A DNA stretch of 64,000 bases, taken from the NCBI GenBank assembly GCA_026393115.1, contig JAPLAU010000022.1, positions 1 through 64,000 on the forward strand, written 5' to 3'. Origin of the DNA: Actinomycetota bacterium. Its GTDB lineage: Bacteria > Actinomycetota > Actinomycetes > S36-B12 > CAIYMF01. How positions within the stretch are numbered: position 1 is the first letter of the stretch; each line of letters opens with the position of its first letter. Positions 25,454 through 34,279 of the stretch are shown here, in pieces. The notes under the pieces are model-generated. The model was not told the origin of the DNA. It made no database searches and worked only from the letters and a program-made list of their open reading frames with translations. Both the position numbers and the translations under genes were made by a program.

Positions 25454-26055
25454 TTCGTCGCCCCCGATCGATTGTCCTGCTCGGCGTCATTGCCTGCCTC
25501 GTGGTGGTCAGCGGTTGCTCGAGTCAGTCGGGGGTCAGCCGTGCCGACGGCGACACGAGTTACGTGGCCGGCGACGGAACAACGGTGATCTTGCCCGAGG
25601 CCCAGCGTCAGCCAGCACCTGCGATTGTGGCGTCCACCCTTAAAGCTGGCCGCTTCGATGGCTCGACGTTCGATCTCGCGGCACAGCGCGGCAAGGTCGT
25701 GGTACTCAACGTGTGGGCGTCATGGTGCGCTCCGTGTCGCGCCGAGGCCCCGTCGCTTGCGCGCGTGAGTAAGGCCCTGTCATCCGACGGGGTGGTGTTC
25801 GCTGGACTCAATACGCGCGATAGCGGAACATCCGCCCAGTCGTTCGTCGATCATTTCGACGTTCCTTACCTGACACTCGACGACACCGATGGTCGCCTTC
25901 AGTTGGCCTTCCGCAATTCGTTGCCCATGACTGCCATTCCGTCAACGATCGTCATCGATAAGCAGGGGCGTGTGGCGGCGAGGGCTCTGGGCGAACTTGA
26001 TGAGTCGCGCGTGCGAGGATTGGTGGAACCACTCTTACGCGAATCAGCGGGGTAA
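25450..26055 (+). CDS. resA: ResA/TlpA-like thiol-disulfide lipoprotein
   Basis: The 201-residue protein has a lipoprotein signal (RRPRSIVLLGVIACLVVVSG, then lipid-modified C23) and a thioredoxin-like domain with the active site W92-C-A-P-C96. It continues with the cis-proline loop MTAIPSTIVIDKQG. In system II cytochrome c maturation ResA reduces the haem-binding CxxCH cysteines outside the membrane, taking electrons from CcdA, encoded just downstream. GTG 25450 overlaps the phosphatase stop. The order resA-ccdA-resB-ccsB is the standard actinobacterial one. Confidence 0.9.
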   Translation: MIRRPRSIVLLGVIACLVVVSGCSSQSGVSRADGDTSYVAGDGTTVILPEAQRQPAPAIVASTLKAGRFDGSTFDLAAQRGKVVVLNVWASWCAPCRAEAPSLARVSKALSSDGVVFAGLNTRDSGTSAQSFVDHFDVPYLTLDDTDGRLQLAFRNSLPMTAIPSTIVIDKQGRVAARALGELDESRVRGLVEPLLRESAG

Positions 26056-26057
26056 CC

Positions 26058-26837
26058 ATGACTGTGATGTCGTCGGTCACCCAAACCGTGTCGGGTGGGT
26101 CGCTACTGCTTGCCATTCCGATTGCCTTTGCCGCTGGACTGCTGTCGTTCCTGAGCCCGTGTGTGCTGCCGCTGGTGCCCGGCTATCTGTCGTACGTCAC
26201 CGGGCTCACCGGAGCTGAACTGGCTGGCGAGGCAGTTGATGGCGCGTCACCCGAGCCGCGGCGTTCGAAGGTCATGCTCGGCACGCTGCTCTTCATCGCG
26301 GGCTTTAGTGCCGTGTTCGTTGCCTACGGGGTGTTGTTCGGAAGCCTTGGCGGCTGGCTGATCGAGTACGAACAGCAGATCACCCGTGTGCTCGGCGTCC
26401 TGGTCATCGTGATGGGTGTTGCCTTTATGGGCTTCGTGCCCAGACTGCAGCGCGAAGCGAAAGTGCACAAGAAGGTGCCGGTGGGCTTGTGGGGGGCGCC
26501 ACTGCTCGGTGTGCTGTTCGGTCTGGGGTGGACCCCGTGCATCGGACCGACCCTTGCCGCTGTTCAAACTCTCGCCTTCACTGAAGGCAGCGCCGCACGA
26601 GGAGCATTACTGAGCGTGGCGTACTGCCTCGGACTCGGACTGCCGTTCCTGTTGGTGGGTCTGGCCTTCCGCAAGGGTCTCGGGGCTCTGTCGTGGGTCA
26701 AGCAGCACTACGCGCTCGTCACCCGCATCGGCGGCGGCCTGCTCATCGTGATCGGACTGTTACTAGTGACCGGCATGTGGGGCGACGTCACTGTGTGGAT
26801 GCGTATCTGGGCCGGCGGTTTCTCGCCGGCACTGTAG
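26058..26837 (+). CDS. ccdA: Cytochrome c biogenesis protein CcdA
   Basis: The 259-residue protein has six hydrophobic segments and the two conserved cysteine motifs of CcdA, FLSPCVLPLVPGYLSY and GWTPCIGPTL. These carry reducing power from cytoplasmic thioredoxin across the membrane to ResA. It starts two bases after resA and is followed 17 bases later by resB. A charged loop of about 40 residues separates helix 1 from helix 2. The expected proline-rich motif around each cysteine is intact, so the protein should be active. Confidence 0.93.
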   Translation: MTVMSSVTQTVSGGSLLLAIPIAFAAGLLSFLSPCVLPLVPGYLSYVTGLTGAELAGEAVDGASPEPRRSKVMLGTLLFIAGFSAVFVAYGVLFGSLGGWLIEYEQQITRVLGVLVIVMGVAFMGFVPRLQREAKVHKKVPVGLWGAPLLGVLFGLGWTPCIGPTLAAVQTLAFTEGSAARGALLSVAYCLGLGLPFLLVGLAFRKGLGALSWVKQHYALVTRIGGGLLIVIGLLLVTGMWGDVTVWMRIWAGGFSPAL

Positions 26838-26854
26838 GTGTGAGACTTGGCCCC

Positions 26855-28453
26855 GTGAGCGACACCGGTATTGATGAGGCCTCAGCCGGGCTAACCACCC
26901 AGCCTGAGTCCGACGCCACGTCACCGACCCCTGCTGGTATCGGTGTGAGCGGCTGGCTGCGGTGGGCCCGGCGCACCCTCACCAGCATGCGAGCAGCACT
27001 GATCCTGCTTTTCCTTCTCGCTGTTGCCGCAATCCCTGGTTCAACGTTTCCGCAGCGAGGAACTAACCCGGTCGAAGTCAGTCAGTACATTGTGCGCAAT
27101 CCCACGTGGGGGCCGGTTCTTAATCGGCTCGGCATGTTCGACGTTTTCGCTGCACCGTGGTTCGCGGCGATCTATCTGCTGTTGATGGCATCGTTGGCGG
27201 GATGCGTGATTCCGCGGACCAGATTGCATTGGCGGGCGATGCGCGCGCAGCCGCCAGCCGCGCCCTCTCGACTGTCGCGACTTCCAGAACACCGCACCCT
27301 CGAACTCGAGTGCTCGCCGGCCGACGCACTCACTGCCGCCGAAACAGTGCTGCGCGCTCAGCGATGGCGGGTGCGGCGCGAGGTGGTCGAGTCGGGCGAG
27401 TCGACGTGGGTGGCCGCAGAAAAGGGATACCTGCGCGAAACGGGCAACCTCCTGTTTCACCTCGCTCTCCTTGCCTTACTCGTGGCCGTGGCGGCCGGAG
27501 GCATGTTCGGAGCCAAGGGACAGGTGATCGTTCGCGAGGGATCGGCGTTTTCGAACACGCTGACTCAGTACGACTCCTTTAGCCCGGGACGGCTATTCAA
27601 GGCTGACCGGCTCGTGCCGTTTACCGTTCGCCTTGATCAGTTTCGTGCGACCTATCAGGAAGACGGCATGCAGCGAGGGGCACCGCGAGAATTCGCCGCG
27701 GATGTCGTCTACAGCACCGGCCCCGGAACTGCTGAGCGGAAAGCGACGATCGGGGTCAATGAGCCGCTCGCCATTGAGGGAACCAAGGTGTTTCTCGTCG
27801 GGCACGGGTACGCGCCGACGTTCGTGATCAAGGACGCCGCCGGCAAGGTACTGCTCGATGATTCGGTGGTCTTCCTGCCGCAGGATGGAAACTTCACGAG
27901 CGACGGGGTCATCAAGATTCCGGATGCGACACCGCAAATCGGATTCACCGGTGTCTTTCTGCCAACAGCGGAACGTGATCCGGTGCGAGGCGGGTTCTCC
28001 TCATTCCCTGCGCCCTTACGTCCCGAGGTCTTCTTGTCGGTGTGGCGCGGCGATCTCGGCCTCGACAAGGGCACTCCCCAGAGCGTGTACCGACTCGACA
28101 CCTCGTCGATGGAGCGCCTTGGCCTGAAGGATCTCAAGCCCGGGCAGACATGGACCCTGCCGGACGGACTCGGCACCCTGACCTTCACGGGGGTGAGCGA
28201 GTACGCCACCTTCAATGTGGCCAGTGATCCGGGAAGCGGGTGGGCGCTCGCGGCTGCGGTGATGGCGATCGTCGGATTGTCACTCTCGCTGTTCGTTCGG
28301 CGGAGACGGTTGTGGGTGCGAGTGCCGGAAACTTCGCCAGACTCTATGGTGGAGGTCGAGTTCGGTGCCCTCGGTCGTTCCGAGGCGCCCGGCCTTGATG
28401 AGGAGCTTGATTCCGTGGTGGCAGCGGTCCAACGAGCAGTGAAAGGCGTGTGA
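26855..28453 (+). CDS. resB: Cytochrome c biogenesis protein ResB
   Basis: The 532-residue protein has a short cytoplasmic N-terminus, then a first helix near SMRAALILLFLLAVAAIPGS followed by the family motif TFPQRGTNPVEV. A helix pair follows (AAIYLLLMASLAGCVIPRT and the next at FHLALLALLVAVAAGG), then a large outer domain and a last helix (WALAAAVMAIVGLSLSLF). With CcsB it forms the haem lyase that attaches haem to apocytochrome c outside the membrane. GTG 26855 lies seven bases after a GAGACT hexamer, a possible variant -10. The stop overlaps the ccsB start. Confidence 0.92.
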   Translation: MSDTGIDEASAGLTTQPESDATSPTPAGIGVSGWLRWARRTLTSMRAALILLFLLAVAAIPGSTFPQRGTNPVEVSQYIVRNPTWGPVLNRLGMFDVFAAPWFAAIYLLLMASLAGCVIPRTRLHWRAMRAQPPAAPSRLSRLPEHRTLELECSPADALTAAETVLRAQRWRVRREVVESGESTWVAAEKGYLRETGNLLFHLALLALLVAVAAGGMFGAKGQVIVREGSAFSNTLTQYDSFSPGRLFKADRLVPFTVRLDQFRATYQEDGMQRGAPREFAADVVYSTGPGTAERKATIGVNEPLAIEGTKVFLVGHGYAPTFVIKDAAGKVLLDDSVVFLPQDGNFTSDGVIKIPDATPQIGFTGVFLPTAERDPVRGGFSSFPAPLRPEVFLSVWRGDLGLDKGTPQSVYRLDTSSMERLGLKDLKPGQTWTLPDGLGTLTFTGVSEYATFNVASDPGSGWALAAAVMAIVGLSLSLFVRRRRLWVRVPETSPDSMVEVEFGALGRSEAPGLDEELDSVVAAVQRAVKGV

Positions 28454-29457
28454 TCGAGATGGCGTCCGAGACGACACTCGCGTACATCAGCAACAACTTG
28501 GTCTACGCGTCGATGCTGGCCTACACCGTGGCTATGGTGGCCTTCGCGTTGTCTTTTGCTCAGGGACGTGGCCGCAGCGACTCGTCGACATCGGTAAGAG
28601 GAGCAGCAGAAACGCAGACAGCGGTGGGGTCGGTCTCCGTCGATGTACTCGAGCGCACCGATGTCGAGTCAGAGACTGGTAGTGAGCCGGGCCGTCGCGC
28701 GGGCAACATCGGCATGTCGGTGATGTGGCTCGCCACAGCGTTACTCCTCGGTGCCGTGATCGCTCGAGGGCTTTCCGCCGGGCGCGTCCCGTGGGGCAAC
28801 ATGTACGAGTTCTCGATCACCAGCGCCCTCGGAATCTCGGTGGCGTTCTTGGTGGTCTCGCTCAAGCGCGATGTGCGTTGGCTCGGAATGCTGGTTGTTA
28901 TTCCGGTACTGCTGACGCTCGGAACCGCCGTGGCGGTTCTCTACACCGACTCAGCGCCGCTCGTACCTGCGCTTAAGTCGTGGTGGTTGCTGATCCACGT
29001 TTCGGCGGCAATCATCTGCGCTGGTGCCTTTACATTGGGCGCTGCCGTGACGGTGTTGTATTTGATGGTCACGCGCGTCGATCGCCGCGTTGCCGCCGGA
29101 GAAAGTGCCGGTTGGTTCGGTTCGATTGCGCAGCGAGTGCCAAGCGCCGATCGCCTCGATCAATTGGCATACCGCACTAACTCTTTCGTCTTCCCGCTGT
29201 GGACCTTCGCAGTGGTTGCCGGCGCCATTTGGGCTGAGAGTGCGTGGGGACGCTATTGGGGCTGGGACCCCAAGGAGACGTGGGCGTTCATTACGTGGAT
29301 CGTGTACGCGGCCTACCTGCACGCGCGTGCCACTGCCGGTTGGAAGGGCCACCGGGCGGCGGCAATCGGGCTCCTGGGCTATAGCTGCTTCCTGTTCAAC
29401 TATTTCGGAGTGAACCTGTTGTTCTCGGGGTTGCACTCGTATTCAGGGGTTAAGTAG
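28450..29457 (+). CDS. ccsB: Cytochrome c biogenesis protein CcsB/CcsA (haem handling)
   Basis: The 335-residue membrane protein has about eight helices and the tryptophan-rich haem-handling motif WGRYWGWDPKETWAFITW near residue 270. It carries haem across the membrane to ResB for ligation. A soluble insert of about 50 residues after helix 1 is typical of actinobacteria. GTG 28450 overlaps the resB stop, and an ATG at 28459 is an alternative start. The 3' end overlaps the convergent small membrane-protein gene by eight bases, so no room exists for a terminator. Confidence 0.92.
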   Translation: MIEMASETTLAYISNNLVYASMLAYTVAMVAFALSFAQGRGRSDSSTSVRGAAETQTAVGSVSVDVLERTDVESETGSEPGRRAGNIGMSVMWLATALLLGAVIARGLSAGRVPWGNMYEFSITSALGISVAFLVVSLKRDVRWLGMLVVIPVLLTLGTAVAVLYTDSAPLVPALKSWWLLIHVSAAIICAGAFTLGAAVTVLYLMVTRVDRRVAAGESAGWFGSIAQRVPSADRLDQLAYRTNSFVFPLWTFAVVAGAIWAESAWGRYWGWDPKETWAFITWIVYAAYLHARATAGWKGHRAAAIGLLGYSCFLFNYFGVNLLFSGLHSYSGVK

Positions 29458-29761
29458 TCGCACTCGGATCAGGTGGTTCGCCGCGGCGTTCGCGTTGCTT
29501 GCGCCGCCACACTTCATCGCCCAGTTCACGCATGAAGCGTGGATCGTCGTCGGGTGAGACCGGAGTTGATCGCTGGAGCTCACTACGCCTACTCACGCGT
29601 CCGGCGAGAAACCATGCCACGGGTCCGATGATCGGAAGCAGGACGATCACCAGCAGCCACGTCCAGCGTGGAAGAAGCCGAGGACTGGGAGTCTGCACGC
29701 ACTCAGCGAGGGCCGCAATGGTGCACGCGAGAATGACCAAGACTGCAATGACGCGTGGCAT
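29450..29761 (-). CDS. PLD-nuclease-N-terminal-type (PLDc_N) small membrane protein
   Basis: The 103-residue protein has two hydrophobic segments: MPRVIAVLVILACTIAALAE, then WTWLLVIVLLPIIGPVAWFL with the WxxIVxxPxxGPxxWF pattern of the PLDc_N domain. A charged cytoplasmic tail follows (GDEVWRRKQRERR). ATG 29761 is preceded by GAGAGGGG, and longer in-frame versions have no such site. Such proteins are common next to ccs and men genes in actinobacteria. The function is unknown. Confidence 0.78.
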   Translation of the reverse strand: MPRVIAVLVILACTIAALAECVQTPSPRLLPRWTWLLVIVLLPIIGPVAWFLAGRVSRRSELQRSTPVSPDDDPRFMRELGDEVWRRKQRERRGEPPDPSATT

Positions 29762-29822
29762 GATCCCCCTCTCGTTGCTGGCTATCCCATGATCGCAGGA
29801 CGTGACTCGCTGCGCACGTTGG

Positions 29823-30167
29823 TCACTCGGTTGGCGGCGGATCCGGTTCGATGTCTTCGGCTGTCGCGGACTGCTCGATTCGACGATTGATGCGACTGAA
29901 TGCTCCGCTGACCGACGCACTGGCATCATCGCGCGTGCGGTTGAGTGCGAACAAGCTGATGAATCCAGAGATCACCAAGCCGAGTGCGAGTAGGAAGAAG
30001 AGATTGGCTCGAATGCCGACGAGCCAGAGCACTGCAGTGACGGCGATAAAGAGGACGAGCCGAATGGCGGTGTAGCGAAGGAGTCCGAACCGCTTGGATT
30101 GAGACGTTGATTCGTCAACGGCGATCGGCTCTACGTGTTCGGCCTCTGCCGCTGCCTCCTCGTCCAT
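29823..30167 (-). CDS. DUF4229-type small membrane protein
   Basis: The 114-residue protein has an acidic N-terminus, two adjacent hydrophobic segments (IRLVLFIAVTAVLWLVGI, NLFFLLALGLVISGFISLF), and a tail with INRRIEQS. This matches the DUF4229 family of actinobacteria. It lies between menA and the PLDc_N gene on the same strand. ATG 30167 lies seven bases after TAGTCT, whose TAG is also the menA stop codon, so it may have its own leaderless transcript. The function is unknown. It may be membrane-structural or a small accessory subunit. Confidence 0.75.
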   Translation of the reverse strand: MDEEAAAEAEHVEPIAVDESTSQSKRFGLLRYTAIRLVLFIAVTAVLWLVGIRANLFFLLALGLVISGFISLFALNRTRDDASASVSGAFSRINRRIEQSATAEDIEPDPPPTE

Positions 30168-30174
30168 GACTACC

Positions 30175-30180
30175 AGACTA
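30175..30180 (-). promoter_or_regulatory. Predicted leaderless -10 hexamer (TAGTCT) for the DUF4229 gene
   Basis: TAGTCT on the minus strand is seven bases before ATG 30167 and overlaps the menA stop codon. Confidence 0.45.
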
Positions 30181-31077
30181 GGCGTGCCTGGTGAGTGAGG
30201 CGATCACCAGTGCGACTGTGAGCACGATGCCGTAGACCAACAGCAGTCGACCGGTTGCCACCAACACCGCAATGAGGTCGCGTGCGAGTGCCCCCGACCT
30301 CACGATGCGCACCGGCGCTAGTGCAAGCGGAATGGTGAGAAGAGCGAGCAGTGCCCACGCAGTTGCCAGCAAAGCCAGAACGACCACTGCGAGGTAGGCG
30401 ATGACGATCATTGCTACGTACAGCCGTCGAGTTGATGCATCGCCGATGCGCACCGCAAGAGTTCGTTTACCTGACTGGGTGTCTCCGGGGATATCGCGCA
30501 AGTTGTTGGCGACAAGAATGGCGCACGACAGTGCGCCGAGTCCGATGGACGCCACGAACGCGATGATCGTCAATGTGTTCGTCTGGACAAAGGCCGAACC
30601 CATCGTGGCGACAACGCCGAAAAAGAGGAAGACGAAAACTTCGCCGAGACCGGCATATCCGTACGGGCTCGGACCACCGGTGTATAGCCACGCCGCTGCG
30701 ATCGCCGCCGCGCCGACCAAGATGAGCCACCAGACGCCGGTGAGCACCACCAGTGCCAGACCAGCGAGAGCAGCGATACCAAAGCACAGGAAAGCAGCGC
30801 GCTTGACGGCGTGCGGGCTCGCCAGCCCCTGGCCCACCAGCCGCACCGGACCGACGCGGGCGGCGTCAGTTCCGCGAATGCCATCGCTGTAATCGTTGGA
30901 GTAGTTCACCCCGACCTGCAAGGCCAAGGCCACTGTGAGTGCCAAAACCGCTCGACCGACGTTGAGTGTGCCGTTGCGCTCGAGCATGCCGACTGCTGTT
31001 CCGACGAGAACAGGAGCAACTGCAGCTGGCAACGTACGCGGTCGAGCTCCTTCGAACCATTCGTGGGCGGTTGTCAC
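30178..31077 (-). CDS. menA: 1,4-dihydroxy-2-naphthoate polyprenyltransferase
   Basis: The 299-residue membrane enzyme attaches the polyprenyl chain to dihydroxynaphthoate, giving demethylmenaquinone. About nine helices are visible. The diphosphate-binding motif NYSNDYSDGIRGTD near residue 60 has the paired aspartates, and a second aspartate set is in LRDIPGDTQSGKRTL. The upstream GTG/ATG region overlaps the menE stop by four bases, so menE and menA form an operon read leftward. The polyprenyl donor is probably made by the synthase at 58 kb. Confidence 0.93.
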   Translation of the reverse strand: MTTAHEWFEGARPRTLPAAVAPVLVGTAVGMLERNGTLNVGRAVLALTVALALQVGVNYSNDYSDGIRGTDAARVGPVRLVGQGLASPHAVKRAAFLCFGIAALAGLALVVLTGVWWLILVGAAAIAAAWLYTGGPSPYGYAGLGEVFVFLFFGVVATMGSAFVQTNTLTIIAFVASIGLGALSCAILVANNLRDIPGDTQSGKRTLAVRIGDASTRRLYVAMIVIAYLAVVVLALLATAWALLALLTIPLALAPVRIVRSGALARDLIAVLVATGRLLLVYGIVLTVALVIASLTRHA

Positions 31078-32279
31078 AGTGGCATCTCAAGTCTGGCGCG
31101 AAGTTGCATGCGATCGATCTTGCCGTTTGGCAGGTAGGGCAGCGAGTCGACCCACCGAATCCGGGCGCGCGTCGATCCGGCGGCGTCAGAAATGGCGTCG
31201 TGAACGGCAGCGTCATCGGGAAGGTTCGGGCCGGTTCGAACGGCGACGATCACCGGAATCTGCCCCCACTCGGGATCGTCCATGGCCAAGGCCGCAGCGT
31301 CAAGGACTCCTTCAACTGACCGCACGGCATCGACAACCGCAACCAGTGACACCTTGCGTCCGCCGACCTTGATGACGTCATCGCGGCGACCGAGCACAGT
31401 GAGAATCCCGTTGTTCAGTACGCCGATGTCGGAGGTGTGAAACGCCCCGTCATGAAAGGCGGCTTCGGTGAGGTCAGGACGACCCCGATAGCCGCTGGCG
31501 AGCGTGGCGCCCCCGATGCACACGTGGTCGCCATCGCCGATGGTCACCTCGACGCCGGGAAGCGGTCGTCCGTCGTAGACAACCCCACCGCAGGTTTCAC
31601 TGGCACCGTAGGTCGAGGTGAGTTGCACTCCGGATGCGAGGGCGGCCTGCCGCAGTGAGGTGGGAAGCGCGGCCGCACCGATGAGAACGTGATCGAAGCG
31701 TGCCAGTGTGTCAGTGGCAGCAGAATCGTCGAGGACCCGCGCCAACTGAGTGGGGACGAGGGAAACATAGGCAGGTGCTCCGTCTGCCGCACTGAGTTCA
31801 AGAACGCGACGTGCGGTGTGAGTAAATGACGTGGGCGTGAACGACTGCGCGCCTCCGACCCCAGGCCATGGCACCGGATCGGTGCCGGCATCGATGGCGC
31901 GAGCCACGGTCATGAGTCCGCCGACGGCCGTGACGGGCATGGCCACCAGCCACCGGCCAGGTCCGCGCGCCAACACCGAATGGCTGGCGTGTGCTGCTGC
32001 GCCGAGCGCGGCGGCGCTGAGGAGAACGCCCATCGGATCGCCGCTGGATCCGCTGGTGGTGACAAGCGCTGCGATGCCGTCGGCCTCCAGCGGTGCGTCA
32101 ACGGCGAGGGCGGCACGTTGCGCCTGCACGTGCGTCGAGCCGTCGTCGGTGGGAAGCAGTGCGACTGCTGGGCCCGTTCCCATGATGGCCTCACGTAGGG
32201 CGCGGTGCACGTGGAGAACGCCCTCGGCCCCGGGGGGCACGTCGAGAGCGAGGAGGTGGCGACTCGCGCGTTCAGGCAT
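31074..32279 (-). CDS. menE: o-Succinylbenzoate-CoA ligase
   Basis: The 401-residue ANL enzyme is shorter than usual, as is typical of actinobacterial MenE. The phosphate loop is TTSGSSGDPMGVLLS (Met in place of the usual Lys), followed by STYGASETCGGVVYDG and DIGVLNNGILTVLGRRDDVI. The catalytic lysine is intact: K387 in YLPNGKIDRMQL. It activates o-succinylbenzoate to its CoA thioester for MenB. The gene is divergent from menB over only 18 bases with overlapping -10 elements. The N-terminal domain is abbreviated relative to general acyl-CoA synthetases. Confidence 0.9.
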   Translation of the reverse strand: MPERASRHLLALDVPPGAEGVLHVHRALREAIMGTGPAVALLPTDDGSTHVQAQRAALAVDAPLEADGIAALVTTSGSSGDPMGVLLSAAALGAAAHASHSVLARGPGRWLVAMPVTAVGGLMTVARAIDAGTDPVPWPGVGGAQSFTPTSFTHTARRVLELSAADGAPAYVSLVPTQLARVLDDSAATDTLARFDHVLIGAAALPTSLRQAALASGVQLTSTYGASETCGGVVYDGRPLPGVEVTIGDGDHVCIGGATLASGYRGRPDLTEAAFHDGAFHTSDIGVLNNGILTVLGRRDDVIKVGGRKVSLVAVVDAVRSVEGVLDAAALAMDDPEWGQIPVIVAVRTGPNLPDDAAVHDAISDAAGSTRARIRWVDSLPYLPNGKIDRMQLRARLEMPL

Positions 32280-32285
32280 CGTCGT

Positions 32286-32292
32286 TAGCCTA
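32286..32292. promoter_or_regulatory. Overlapping bidirectional leaderless -10 (TAGCCTA) for menB and menE
   Basis: On the plus strand TAGCCT (32286-32291) lies six bases before the menB GTG. On the minus strand TAGGCT (32287-32292) lies seven bases before the menE ATG. Five base pairs are shared, so polymerase cannot occupy both at once. Confidence 0.6.
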
Positions 32293-32297
32293 GGCGG

Positions 32298-33230
32298 GTG
32301 GACACTCGTACTCGCTACCCGCTGCTGCCTGTCGTTGCCGAAGACTCACCAGCCTTCACCGACCCCTCGCATTCGAGTATCGCTTCGGGGTGTGAGTGGG
32401 AGCGGTCTGGCGACTACGGCGATATCCGCTACGAAACCTCCGTGGGCGAGGCGGTCGGAATCGCCAAGATCACCATCGACCGACCGCACAAGCGCAACGC
32501 GTTCCGACCCCAGACCCTGTTTGAACTCGAGCGTGCCTTCACGGTTGCCCGTGATGACCCGACGATCGGAGTGATTGTGCTCACCGGTCAAGGCGACTGG
32601 GCGTTTTGCTCAGGCGGTGACCAGATGATTCGCGGCGACGATGGGTACATCGGCGCTGATGAGGTGGCGGCGCAGGGAATTGGCCGATTGAACGTCCTCG
32701 ACCTGCAGATTCTCATTCGTCGCATTCCCAAGCCAGTGGTGGCCATGATCGCCGGCTACGCCGTGGGCGGCGGTCACGTGCTGCACGTGGTGTGCGACCT
32801 GTCGATCGCGGCTGACAATGCGCGCTTCGGTCAAACCGGCCCGAAGGTGGGCTCCTTTGACGGTGGCTACGGATCGGGCTTGCTGGCGCGCACTATTGGC
32901 CAGAAGCGCTCGCGCGAAATCTGGTACCTGTGCCGTATGTACGGCGCTGAGCAGGCGTACGACTGGGGTTTGGTTAATTCCGTCGTACCGCTTGTCGATC
33001 TCGAGCACGAAACAGTGCAGTGGTGCCGCGAAATGCTGGCACTCTCACCGATTGCGTTGCGGATGCTGAAGGCGTCACACAATGCCGCCGACGATGGCCT
33101 TGCCGGTGTGCAGCAGTTGGCTGGTGACGCAACCATGCTGTTCTACATGTCCGAGGAAGGGCAGGAAGGGCGTAACGCGTACCAAGAGCGCCGTCCTCCC
33201 GACTTCTCTAAGTTCCCCAAGCGTCCCTAA
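32298..33230 (+). CDS. menB: 1,4-dihydroxy-2-naphthoyl-CoA synthase
   Basis: The 310-residue crotonase-fold enzyme cyclises o-succinylbenzoyl-CoA to dihydroxynaphthoyl-CoA. Visible motifs include [12 protein letters not shown], the oxyanion-hole loop [33 protein letters not shown], and [16 protein letters not shown] with the aspartate typical of MenB. The C-terminal [16 protein letters not shown] is diagnostic. The N-terminal extension of about 45 residues is common in actinobacteria. GTG 32298 is set by the leaderless hexamer. menC follows after five bases. Confidence 0.95.
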   Translation: MDTRTRYPLLPVVAEDSPAFTDPSHSSIASGCEWERSGDYGDIRYETSVGEAVGIAKITIDRPHKRNAFRPQTLFELERAFTVARDDPTIGVIVLTGQGDWAFCSGGDQMIRGDDGYIGADEVAAQGIGRLNVLDLQILIRRIPKPVVAMIAGYAVGGGHVLHVVCDLSIAADNARFGQTGPKVGSFDGGYGSGLLARTIGQKRSREIWYLCRMYGAEQAYDWGLVNSVVPLVDLEHETVQWCREMLALSPIALRMLKASHNAADDGLAGVQQLAGDATMLFYMSEEGQEGRNAYQERRPPDFSKFPKRP

Positions 33231-33235
33231 TTCAC

Positions 33236-34279
33236 ATGGTCCCCGACCTCGCCGATGTGCTGGCAGTAACCACTGCGTTCGCGCTGCCGATGCGGAGACA
33301 GTTTCGTGGGGTTGATCTGCGTGAAGGCGTGCTCATCCACGGCCCGAGCGGCTGGGGTGAATGGGCACCCTTTCCCGAGTATGGCGATGACGTGGCCGCT
33401 GTGTGGCTCGCCGGCGCTCTCGAAGCAGCATTTGGAAGCTGGCCAACGCCCGTGCGCGATCGTATTCCGGTCAACGCGATCATTCCCGGAACCGGTGCGC
33501 AGGATGCATACGCGATGACCTGCGCTGCGGTGCGCGAGACCGGCTGCACCACCGTCAAGGTCAAAGTGGGTGAACGCGGTGCCGGGTTGAACACGATCTC
33601 ACAGGATGTCGCGCGAGTGAGTGCTGTTCATGCGGCGCTGGTCGACTGCGGTGTGCGAGCGCAGGGAGCGATTCGCATTGATGCCAATACCGTGTGGACC
33701 CTTGACGAGGCCACTGAAGCGTTGACGCTGCTCGATGACGCTGCCGGCGGCCTCGACTATGCCGAACAACCGTGTGCCACTCTCGTGGAGTTAGCAGCCC
33801 TGCGCACGCGTGTGTCGGTGCGTATCGCTGCAGATGAGTCGATCCGCACGGCCGACGATCCGATGCGTGCGGCTGCCGAAGGTGCCGTTGACCTCATCGT
33901 GGTGAAAGCAACACCGCTCGGTGGTGTTCAGCGAGCACTGGATGTCGTGGCTGCGGCCGGTGTGCCGTGTGTTGTCTCGGGGGCACTGGATTCGGCCGTC
34001 GGACTTGCGGCAGGCATTGCCCTCGCGGCTGCCCTACCCACTCTCGATGGTGCCTGCGGGTTAGGAACGGGTGCGCTCCTTGCTGCTGACGTGGTGCGAA
34101 CGCCGCTCGTTCCCACCGATGGGTCGCTGCCGGTCGGCCGCATCGCGCCCGATGCCGAGGCACTGGCCGTTGCAACCGGCCGTGTGTCTCGCGAGCGCGC
34201 GACCTGGTGGTTCGAGCGGCTGCAAAGGGCGTACGCCCACCTTGGCGAGTCAACGGCACTAGGGTCGCAGCGTGGGTGA
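33236..34279 (+). CDS. menC: o-Succinylbenzoate synthase
   Basis: The 347-residue enolase-superfamily enzyme dehydrates SHCHC to o-succinylbenzoate. The catalytic lysine pair is recognisable in TTVKVKVGE and LIVVKATPLGG. The metal ligands fall in IRIDANTVWTL, DYAEQPCATL and RIAADESIRT, giving the expected K, D, E, D/E, K order. It is in operon with menB (five-base gap). Its last bases carry the -10 for menD, and the GTG of menD overlaps its end by eight bases. Confidence 0.92.
   Translation: MVPDLADVLAVTTAFALPMRRQFRGVDLREGVLIHGPSGWGEWAPFPEYGDDVAAVWLAGALEAAFGSWPTPVRDRIPVNAIIPGTGAQDAYAMTCAAVRETGCTTVKVKVGERGAGLNTISQDVARVSAVHAALVDCGVRAQGAIRIDANTVWTLDEATEALTLLDDAAGGLDYAEQPCATLVELAALRTRVSVRIAADESIRTADDPMRAAAEGAVDLIVVKATPLGGVQRALDVVAAAGVPCVVSGALDSAVGLAAGIALAAALPTLDGACGLGTGALLAADVVRTPLVPTDGSLPVGRIAPDAEALAVATGRVSRERATWWFERLQRAYAHLGESTALGSQRG
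34260..34265 (+). promoter_or_regulatory. Predicted leaderless -10 hexamer (TAGGGT) for menD, inside menC
   Basis: TAGGGT, then six bases, then the menD GTG at 34272. It lies within the last codons of menC, so menD can be expressed apart from menBC. Confidence 0.5.
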
